A DNA stretch of 40,865 bases from Armatimonadaceae bacterium (GTDB lineage Bacteria; Armatimonadota; Armatimonadia; Armatimonadales; Armatimonadaceae): assembly GCA_030447685.1 (NCBI GenBank), contig JAUJOK010000022.1:1-40865 (forward strand). Direction: 5' to 3'. Shown here piece after piece: positions 33,959 to 40,865 of this stretch. The notes beneath the pieces were generated by a model. The model had not been told where the DNA came from. It worked only from the letters and a program-made list of their open reading frames with translations, and did no database searches. Numbering within the stretch: the first letter of the stretch is position 1; each line of letters begins with the position of its first letter. The position numbers and the translations under genes are program-made.

Positions 33959-36631
33959 ATGTTGAACAGATTTTCACGGCTTGTGCTATCCGTCCTCGTG
34001 ACGGGAGTTCTGACGCTGGCAGGCCCGCTCGTTTCACCCGGCGCGGCGCAAAGCACGCTGCCGCGCCCGCCGTCTGTGCCGCTGGTAACGCACGACCCGT
34101 ATTTCAGCGTCTGGTCCGCCGCCGATACGCTCAGCGCCGATGTCACCCGCCACTGGACCGGCGCAGCGCACTCCCTGAGGAGCCTGATCCGCATCGACGG
34201 CAAGACGTACCGCCTGATGGGAAACGAGCCGGCAGCGCTTCCCGCCCTCGCGCAAACGGGCCTGCGGGTGCTTCCCACGCGCACGATCTACACCTTTCAG
34301 GGAGCGGGGGCGCAGGTTATCCTCACCTTCACGTCCCCTCTGCTTCCCGATGATCTGGAGGTGCTGAGCCGTCCGGTTAGCTACCTGACCTGGGAGGTTC
34401 GCTCCAACAACGGCAAGCCCCATGCCGTCTCGCTGTACTTCGACGCCAGCGCGCGGCTTGCTGTGGATAACCCGGCCCAGGCAGTGGTATGGCAGCGGCA
34501 GAAGGCAGGCGACCTCACCGCGCTGCGTATCGGGTCGCAGGCTCAGCCGGTGCTGCAAAGGCGGGGCGATGATCTGCGGATCGACTGGGGCTATCTGTAT
34601 GTCGCCGCGCCGCAGGGGGAGGGAAAGGCAGTTATCGCGCCCGGCGGGGTCTGCACCCAGGCGTTTGCCGCGAACGGGCAGCTTCCCCGGCGCGACGACG
34701 CCCGCATGCCGCGCCCGGTACGCGACGAGACGCCGGTTTCGGCGTTTGCCTTCGACCTGGGCAGGGTGGCCGCCAGGCCCGTCTCCCGATACCTGATGCT
34801 GGCCTATGACGATGAATACTCGATCACCTACTTCCGCCGGAATCTGCGCCCGTACTGGCGGCGCAATGGCATGGACGCCGCGCAGTTATTGCAGACGGCG
34901 GCGCGCGACTACCCGATGCTTCAGCGGCGCTGCCGCGACTTCGATACGGAGCTGATGGCGGACATGACGCGCATGGGCGGCCAGAAATACGCCGCTATCG
35001 GCGCGCTGGCGTTTCGGCAGGCCCTTGCGGCGCAGAAAGTGGTGGCGGATGCGAACGGCCAGCCCTTATCCTTTTCCAAGGAGAACTTCAGCAACGGCTG
35101 TATCGCGACCGTGGACGTAATCTACCCGGCGTCTCCGCAGCTTCTCGTGTTCAGCCCGACGCTGCTCAAGGCGTCTCTGGTGCCCGTGCTCAGCTACGCC
35201 GTGTCGCCGCGCTGGAAATGGCCCTTCGCCCCGCACGATCTGGGCACTTACCCGGTGGCGAACGGTCAGGTTTACGGCGGCGGCGAGCGCACCGAAGAGA
35301 ACCAGATGCCGGTGGAAGAGTCCGGCAACATGCTGCTGATGCTGGCGGCCCTGGCCCGGTATGAAGGCAGCGCCGATTTCGTCGCGCCGTACTGGCATAA
35401 GATAACGCAGTGGGCGGAGTATCTGGCGGACAAGGGCTTCGATCCCGAAAGCCAGCTTTCCACGGACGACTTCGCCGGGCACCTGGCGCATAACGTCAAC
35501 CTGTCCGCGAAGGCAATCGAGGCGCTGGGCGCGTATGCCTATCTGTGCGCTGTGCGCGGCGACCGGACAAATGCCGCCAAATACCGCAGAATCGCCGAAG
35601 GGTTCGCGGCGCGATGGGTCAAGGAGGCCGATAACGGCGACCACTATCGCCTGGCCTTCGACAAACCCGGCACCTGGAGCCAAAAATACAACCTGGTATG
35701 GGACCGTATCCTGGGCCTGAACCTTTTTCCGGCGACGGTGGCGCGCAGGGAGATGGACTATTATCGAAAACGGCAGAACCGTTATGGACTGCCGCTGGAT
35801 AACCGCGAGAACTATACGAAGCTCGACTGGATCGTGTGGACGGCTACGCTGACCGGCGACCGCAGTGATTTTATGAGCCTGATCTCGCCGATTTATGACT
35901 TCCTCAACGCAACCCCCGACCGCGTGCCGATGACCGACTGGTACCGCACCACGGAAGCCCGCAAAGTCGGCTTCCAGGCGCGCTCGGTGGTGGGCGGGGT
36001 GTTCATCAAGATGATGGACAACGAGGCTATGTGGCGCAAATGGGCCAGCCGGGATAAGAACCGGGCGCGCGGCTGGGCGCCGCTGCCTGCGCCGCCGCAG
36101 ATCACCGAGGTCGTGCCCACCTCACAGCAGCAGGGCCTGCTATGGCGCTACACGACGCAGTCCCCCACCGCCGACTGGTTCAAGACAGGCTTTAACGACT
36201 CCGAATGGCAGAGTGGACCGGGCGGCTTCGGCACCGCCGGGACGCCGGGTTCGGTGGTACGCACCACCTGGAATACATCCGACATCTGGCTGCGCCGCGA
36301 GTTCACGATGCCGGAAGGCAGGTTCGACAATCTGCATCTGATGCTCCATCATGACGAAGACGCCGAGGTGTATATCAACGGCGTTTTAGCGGCGCGCGTG
36401 TCCAACTTCACCGGCGCGTATGACCTGACGCCTTTGACGCCTGAGGCGCGCGCGGCTTTACGACCTGGCCGCAACACCATCGCCGTCCACTGCCATCAGA
36501 CTAACGGGGGCCAATATATTGATGTCGGTCTGAGTGCGGTGAAGACTGCCACACTCATGAAAACGCAGCAAGGTGCAGGCAGAGCCAACAGCAATGAGTT
36601 GAGCGCCCCCGGTTTCGGCGCAGGGAAATAG
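33959..36631 (+). CDS. Secreted DUF5127/DUF4965/DUF1793 glutaminase A-like protein with C-terminal carbohydrate-binding-like domain
   Basis: An 890-residue exported protein. The signal peptide is RLVLSVLVTGVLTLAGPLVSPGAAQS. The N-terminal beta domain (about 35-290; PLVTHDPYFSVWSAADTLSADVTRHWTG) matches the DUF5127 region. The helical toroid (about 310-690) carries GGQKYAAIGALAFRQALAA, FSKENFSNGCIATVDVIYP, GTYPVANGQVYGGGERTEENQMPVEESGNMLLMLAA and KYNLVWDRILGLNLF, the DUF4965/DUF1793 signature of glutaminase A-like proteins. An extra C-terminal beta-sandwich (about 715-860; DIWLRREFTMP, HHDEDAEVYINGVLA) resembles galactose-binding-like domains of glycosidases. That fusion and the neighbours suggest action on glycans rather than glutamine. 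Start ATG has ACAGGAAAA upstream. Confidence 0.85.
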   Translation: MLNRFSRLVLSVLVTGVLTLAGPLVSPGAAQSTLPRPPSVPLVTHDPYFSVWSAADTLSADVTRHWTGAAHSLRSLIRIDGKTYRLMGNEPAALPALAQTGLRVLPTRTIYTFQGAGAQVILTFTSPLLPDDLEVLSRPVSYLTWEVRSNNGKPHAVSLYFDASARLAVDNPAQAVVWQRQKAGDLTALRIGSQAQPVLQRRGDDLRIDWGYLYVAAPQGEGKAVIAPGGVCTQAFAANGQLPRRDDARMPRPVRDETPVSAFAFDLGRVAARPVSRYLMLAYDDEYSITYFRRNLRPYWRRNGMDAAQLLQTAARDYPMLQRRCRDFDTELMADMTRMGGQKYAAIGALAFRQALAAQKVVADANGQPLSFSKENFSNGCIATVDVIYPASPQLLVFSPTLLKASLVPVLSYAVSPRWKWPFAPHDLGTYPVANGQVYGGGERTEENQMPVEESGNMLLMLAALARYEGSADFVAPYWHKITQWAEYLADKGFDPESQLSTDDFAGHLAHNVNLSAKAIEALGAYAYLCAVRGDRTNAAKYRRIAEGFAARWVKEADNGDHYRLAFDKPGTWSQKYNLVWDRILGLNLFPATVARREMDYYRKRQNRYGLPLDNRENYTKLDWIVWTATLTGDRSDFMSLISPIYDFLNATPDRVPMTDWYRTTEARKVGFQARSVVGGVFIKMMDNEAMWRKWASRDKNRARGWAPLPAPPQITEVVPTSQQQGLLWRYTTQSPTADWFKTGFNDSEWQSGPGGFGTAGTPGSVVRTTWNTSDIWLRREFTMPEGRFDNLHLMLHHDEDAEVYINGVLAARVSNFTGAYDLTPLTPEARAALRPGRNTIAVHCHQTNGGQYIDVGLSAVKTATLMKTQQGAGRANSNELSAPGFGAGK

Positions 36632-36656
36632 GCGGGCCGCTGTTGAATAAAGCGGT

Positions 36657-38674
36657 ATGGCGCGAAGCGACGGGCGCAGTTCGGGTACGGCGGAATGCGG
36701 AGCGGCTGCACAGCCGCAGCCGCGCGCTGTCACGGGCCGGGCCGTCTTTGTAGGGCTTGCCTGCGCCGCCTTTTTCGCCGGGTTCACCCCGTACAATGAC
36801 ATCAAGGTTGCGGCGACGTTTATTGCCGGGAACCAGTTTCCGGTCGGCGCGCTTTTCGTCGTTCTGTTTTTCGTCACTGTTGTCAATGTTGCGCTGCGGA
36901 AGCTGGCCCCGCGCCGGGCATTCACCCGAGGCGAGCTTTTGACGATCTGGACGCTGATTCTGGTTTCGTCGGGAATACCGTCCGGTGGATTGATGCGCTT
37001 CCTGATTCCCCATATCGTCGCGCCCCATTACCATTCGAACGCCTCTAACGCCTGGGAAGCCAATGTCTGGGCCGCCGCGCCGGACTGGCTCAAAATCCGC
37101 GACCCGGACGCAGTGAAGGCGTTTTACGAAGGCTACCCCCGGGGCCGGGAGCGCATCCCTTGGGAAGCATGGACGGGGCCGCTGTTTTTCTGGGGAATCC
37201 TGGCTGTGCTGTTTATTGCCGCCTCGTTCTGCGTCGCCAACCTGCTGCGCCGCCAATGGGTGGAGCACGAAAAGTTCGCCTTTCCACTGGTCGCCGTGCC
37301 GCTTTTGCTGTCCGAGGAGCCGGAAGGCGGGCATTTGCTGAACCGCATGCTGCACAGTCCCGCGCTCTGGCTGGCCGTCCTGCTTACGACTCTGCTGCAC
37401 ACGCTGAACGGGCTGCACCTGCTGTATCCCTCGATCCCGCAAATCCGCACCAGCGTCAATCTTACGGAATTTATGCCGTCCTCGCCGTGGAATCAAATCG
37501 ACTGGTTCCCGGTCAATCTGCATCCCCTGATGATCGGCCTGACCTACCTGCTGTCCCTGGAGGTCGCCTTCTCGTTCTGGTTCTTCTTCTTGTTTTACAA
37601 GCTGGAAGTGCTGCTATGTGCTATCTACAACTGGCAGATGCCCGCCGCGCTGGGTGCGCACGGCTACAAGCAGTTCCACGCGCTGCAATCGTTCGGCGGA
37701 GCACTGGCGCTGCTGGCCTGGGTGCTGTGGACGGGGCGGGCGCATCTGCGAAATGTCTGGGAAAAGGCGACGGGCAGCGGCGATTCTCGCCTCGCCGCCC
37801 TCGGCGAAGCGCGCGAGATGTTCTCGTACCGGGCGATGCTTGTCGGGCGGGTCGCCTCGTATGGCGGCATCGCGCTCTGGCTGTTTCTGGCGGGCGGTTC
37901 TGCGGGGCTGATAATTCTGTCCCTGCGTCTGATGACGCTGGCCCGTGTGATTATCTCCTGGATGGTCTGCCAGGCGGGGGGATGCTTTTCGTACAGACGG
38001 CCTATGGCGCGATTGACGTGATCGCGCCGGTGCGGGGAACCGCCGGGCTTTCCATGCCGCCGCTCTACACCCAGTACCGCTTCGATAGCTCCTTCTTTTA
38101 CAACACGCGTGAGATGGTCATTCCGTCGGTGCTTAACGGCGCGAAGGCCGCCGATTCCATAGGGTTTTCACCCCGCCCGCTTTTCCAGGCTATGACTGCG
38201 TCCGTTGCCCTCACGCTGTTCATTTCCGCCATTGCCTCGCTTGCCCTGCCCTATTACAACGGCGGCGCGAATGCGATCAACAACCACTGGGTCTATCATG
38301 CCGCGCCGCAGAAGCCGCTTCAGCTTTTCGGCGGCATGGCGTCCGTGCCCTATGTCGGCTCCTGGACCAATGGCCTGCATATCGTCGGTGGCTTTGTCGG
38401 CGTTCTGGGCCTGCTCGTTTCCCGTGCCTATTTCGGCCTCGGTCTGCACCCCATCGGATTTCTGGGCGCGTCCGTGCATGCTACCCATGCGCTCTGGTTC
38501 TCGATGTTTCTGGGCTGGTTCTTCAAGTCGCTCATTCAGCGCTACGGCGGCATGCGGGGCTACACGCTGCTGCTGCCGTTCTTTATCGGACTGATCGTCG
38601 GCGATGTGGTAAATGGGGTTGTCTGGATCGCGCTGGGTTACGCCACCGGCACCGGCTACCGCATCCTGCCCTGA
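36657..38674 (+). pseudogene. DUF6785/DUF6784-type polytopic membrane protein, one frameshift
   Basis: Family of unknown function common in glycan-rich loci of Armatimonadota, Planctomycetota and Verrucomicrobiota. Two halves in different frames join at a G6 run (37976-37981). The first (36657 to about 37980) has FFAGFTPYNDIKVAATFIAGNQFPVGALF, GIPSGGLMRFLIPHIVAPHYH and several membrane helices. The second (37983 to 38674) has MLFVQTAYGAIDVIAPVRG, FDSSFFYNTREMVIPSVL, NHWVYHAAP and four or so further helices ending in GYATGTGYRILP. Together about 670 residues with roughly 14 helices, the usual size. One base in the G run would restore it. It is 25 nt after the DUF4965 gene and probably in its operon. 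Transport is likely but unproven. Confidence 0.8.
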
Positions 38675-39399
38675 GTTATCCCAGCAGTAATGGCCGCATG
38701 GTCTTCTTCTTCCCTCGTGCCGGAACCGTACAGGAAGTGGCTTCCCGTCGTGCTTACCGTCACGCGCCAGCCCAGCGCCGCCAAACGCGCGGTCAGGTCC
38801 TCGGGTCGGTAAAAGACTTTGACGATACGAAACTCACGGCCATCGTTCAGGCGGCGCGTCATCGTGGTCGCCTTCTCGCCTTCCAGCCTGTGATCGGATG
38901 CCGTGGACAGCGGATTGTATTGCGAGTCGATAAAAAACACCCGGCCTTTGGGGGCGAGGCAGGCGCGAACCAGGTTCCAGAAGGCGGCGAAGCGTTCGGG
39001 CGGCACATGGGACAGCCAGAAGCTGAAAAATACCACGTCGTAGTGCGCATCCGGCTTCCAGGTGAAAATGTCGGTCTGCACATAGCGCACGCTCGATTCG
39101 CCGTTGCGCGCGCGGTTAAGCGTCAAAGTCTCCGCCGAGGCATCTACCGCCGTGACGCTGTCGGCATAACGAATAAGATGCTCCGTCCACCAGCCGGTTC
39201 CGGCGGCAAACTCCAGCACCCGTCCCGTCGGCTCGAAGTCCGCCAGCGCGCGGGCGGCCTGCTCCACCTCAGCGAACCACTGCCGATTCTGCTCAGCCCC
39301 ATGATCAAAGCGCCCCTGTCGTAAAAACCACTGGTCGTACTCCCCGGCCCGCGCCCGGTAATAGGCCATCTGCTCCTGCAATCGCTCTTCGTCACTCAT
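38656..39399 (-). CDS. Class I SAM-dependent methyltransferase
   Basis: A 247-residue soluble methyltransferase. SAM motif I is VLEFAAGTGWWTEHLI, with the acidic residue of strand 2 in VTAVDASAETL, and motif IV is YDVVFFSFWLSHVPPERF. The lid and C-terminal strands (GRVFFIDSQYN; EFRIVKVFYRPEDLTARLAALGWRV) are complete. The N-terminus EQMAYYRARAGEYDQWFLRQGRFD is common in small-molecule methyltransferases of unknown substrate. Its last 19 nt overlap the end of the convergent DUF6785 gene. Confidence 0.88.
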   Translation of the reverse strand: MSDEERLQEQMAYYRARAGEYDQWFLRQGRFDHGAEQNRQWFAEVEQAARALADFEPTGRVLEFAAGTGWWTEHLIRYADSVTAVDASAETLTLNRARNGESSVRYVQTDIFTWKPDAHYDVVFFSFWLSHVPPERFAAFWNLVRACLAPKGRVFFIDSQYNPLSTASDHRLEGEKATTMTRRLNDGREFRIVKVFYRPEDLTARLAALGWRVTVSTTGSHFLYGSGTREEEDHAAITAGITQGRMR

Positions 39400-39527
39400 C
39401 GTCGGCCCCTTTCCCGACCCTGTTAAGCGGGCAGGCCAGGGTTTCCTGCCCTATCCCAATCCTGTCGTCGGCAGGAGAACCGGTGGCCCGCGCCGAACGG
39501 TACGACGAGCCAGGGGAGGCAAAAAAG

Positions 39528-40463
39528 ATGCAGTATCGAACTTTCGGGAAAACCGGCTGGCAGGTGTCAGCTATCGGGATGGGATGCTGGGCCATCGGCG
39601 GCAATATGTGGGGGCCGACCGACGACAACGACAGCATCGCCGCGATCCGCGCCAGTATTGAGGCAGGCGTGAATCTGCTGGATACGGCGGACGCCTACGG
39701 CATCGGCCACTCCGAAGAGCTGGTCGCCCATGCGCTGGGAAAAAACCGGGACGGTATCTTCGTCGCCACCAAGTTCGGCAACTATGGGCGCGGGCAGGGG
39801 CATCCCCTTTCGTTCACGTCCAAGTACCACGTCTTTCTCTGCTGCGACGCCTCGCTGCACCGGTTGAAAGCGGACACCATCGATCTGTACCAGTGCCACA
39901 TCGGTAATCCCGATGACCCCGAACTGTTATTGGACGCTTTAGAGGAGTTGGTGCAGGCGGGCAAGATACGCGCCTACGGCATCTCCACGGGTAGTCTGGA
40001 CGCGGTTAAAGCCTTCAATGCGCGCGGCACCTGTTCGGTCGTTCAATTGGACTACTCGATCCTGAACCGCAAGCCGGAGGCCGACCTCCTGCCCTACTGC
40101 CACGACAACAACATCGGCACGCTGATTCGCGGGCCGCTTGCGATGGGCAAGCTGACCGGCAAGATGACGCCCGACACCACCTTCCCGGACACGGATACCC
40201 GGCAGAAGTGGACACAGGGCGAGAACCAGGCGAAGTTCGCCGCCGACCTGGAAAAAGTGGAGCAGCTTCGCTTCTTGCAGACGGAGCAGCGGACGATGGC
40301 CCAGGCCGCCCTCGCCTTCACCCTCGCCCATCCCGGCGCGACGGTCGCCATACCCGGCGCGAAAAACCCTGCCCAGGCCGTTGCCAACGCCCAGGCCGCC
40401 GACCTGCCGCTGACCGGAGAAGAGATCGCGCGTATCGGCCAGGTCTGCTCGCCGCCTGCATGA
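39528..40463 (+). CDS. Aldo/keto reductase
   Basis: A 311-residue NADPH-dependent oxidoreductase with TIM-barrel fold. The tetrad is visible as Asp in LLDTADAYGIGHSEE, Tyr in the same block, Lys in IFVATKFG, and His in LYQCHIGNPD. The cofactor-binding end is present in ALAFTLAHPGATVAIPGAKNPAQAVANAQA. It resembles YghZ/general-stress AKR types. The ATG at 39528 follows GGGGAGG; the frame is open 45 nt further up but without a site. Its position in the glycan locus suggests a sugar or sugar-acid substrate. Confidence 0.9.
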   Translation: MQYRTFGKTGWQVSAIGMGCWAIGGNMWGPTDDNDSIAAIRASIEAGVNLLDTADAYGIGHSEELVAHALGKNRDGIFVATKFGNYGRGQGHPLSFTSKYHVFLCCDASLHRLKADTIDLYQCHIGNPDDPELLLDALEELVQAGKIRAYGISTGSLDAVKAFNARGTCSVVQLDYSILNRKPEADLLPYCHDNNIGTLIRGPLAMGKLTGKMTPDTTFPDTDTRQKWTQGENQAKFAADLEKVEQLRFLQTEQRTMAQAALAFTLAHPGATVAIPGAKNPAQAVANAQAADLPLTGEEIARIGQVCSPPA

Positions 40464-40495
40464 CAGGTAGGCTCCTGACAAGGAATAGAGCAAGA

Positions 40496-40865
40496 ATGCT
40501 GCACCAGACCGGACGGAGAAACGTGGCCGTGGGGATAACCGCAATCGCACTTTCCCTGCTCAGTGTGGCCGCGCGCGGCGAGGAAAAGGCGCTGCGCGTC
40601 TATCATGTCGGCAACAGCGTCACCGATACCATCAACTACAACGGCCTTCGTCAACTGGCCCAAAGCCGGGGCAATACGTATATCTTCGGCAGACACATGA
40701 TTCCCGGCGCGCCGCTGAGCTGGATATGGGAACACCCGGATTCCGGTTTTCGCGAGGAACCTTTCGGCTATTACCCCCGGGCCTTGCCCAATTACCAATG
40801 GGATGTGCTAACCCTTCAGCCGTTCGACCGGAACCTGGAAGGCAGGGACGGGGACGTAGCGATGG
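40496..40865 (+). CDS. Secreted SGNH/GDSL-hydrolase-like protein, 3' end outside window
   Basis: The first 123 codons are present. The signal peptide is NVAVGITAIALSLLSVAARG. The mature part starts ALRVYHVGNSVTDTINYNGL, where GNSVTD is the position of the GDSL nucleophile block, and continues with WDVLTLQPFDR like the third block of SGNH proteins. Many exported esterases acting on acetylated glycans have this form. AAGGA lies 12 nt before the ATG. It starts 32 nt after the aldo/keto reductase and is likely in the same unit. Confidence 0.72.
   Translation, partial: MLHQTGRRNVAVGITAIALSLLSVAARGEEKALRVYHVGNSVTDTINYNGLRQLAQSRGNTYIFGRHMIPGAPLSWIWEHPDSGFREEPFGYYPRALPNYQWDVLTLQPFDRNLEGRDGDVAM

Noticed and set aside
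1..40865. CRISPR array or rRNA operon
   Set aside because: No regularly spaced direct repeats and no rRNA-like sequence were seen.

Overview
The window looks like a chromosomal segment of a GC-rich, diderm, free-living bacterium. The gene repertoire fits Armatimonadota best: a GH95 glycosidase, a ManD-type dehydratase, a DUF4965 protein and a DUF6785-type membrane protein in one locus, the TIGR02587/TIGR02588 pair, and a large outer-membrane-barrel-like protein ending in Trp. A planctomycete-like lineage is not excluded. This is inference from gene families; there is no rRNA in the window.

Layout. 1-3.2 kb: a single-chain restriction-modification enzyme (minus strand, runs off the left edge), visibly AT-richer than the rest and lying just 3' of a tRNA-Arg gene. 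3.2-9.7 kb: housekeeping genes, namely a TPR protein, the minus-strand run recA, Rad52-like annealing protein, rsmA, then a G5/3D cell-wall protein, panB and a small membrane protein. 9.7-13.1 kb: a three-gene signalling operon (PAS histidine kinase, response regulator, and a REC-PAS-ATPase hybrid). 13.4-16.5 kb: a 1018-residue probable outer-membrane protein. 16.5-21.7 kb: an SDR, a very acidic protein, an operon of HAD phosphatase with TIGR02587 and TIGR02588, and an AT-rich solitary TIR gene. 21.8-24.6 kb: divergent Mg transporters mgtE and corA (corA broken). 24.6-29.1 kb: YdjM-like protein, lytic transglycosylase, tRNA-Ser, a redoxin and a beta-propeller/di-haem protein. 29.2-40.9 kb: a glycan-use locus with a GH95 alpha-L-fucosidase, an Imm21-like protein, ManD, a DUF4965 glutaminase-like protein, a DUF6785 membrane protein, a methyltransferase, an aldo/keto reductase and the start of an SGNH-like protein.

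Two patterns cut across the annotation. First, two elements of about 155 bp with unrelated sequence share one architecture: perfect terminal inverted repeats of 27 and 38 bp enclosing four small hairpins. Both fill the gap between two convergent genes, starting 4-5 nt after the plus-strand stop codon. They may be mobile palindromic elements or bidirectional terminators. Second, the genes from 3 to 23 kb are all intact, but between 23.6 and 38 kb eight genes carry single-base frameshifts, mostly in homopolymer or short-repeat runs. This suggests sequence errors more than decay, except perhaps in corA, which has about six.

The best candidates for less-described biology are the branched palindromic elements, the recA-linked annealing protein with a disordered linker and zinc-ribbon-like tail, and the solitary TIR protein with an unassigned C-terminal domain.
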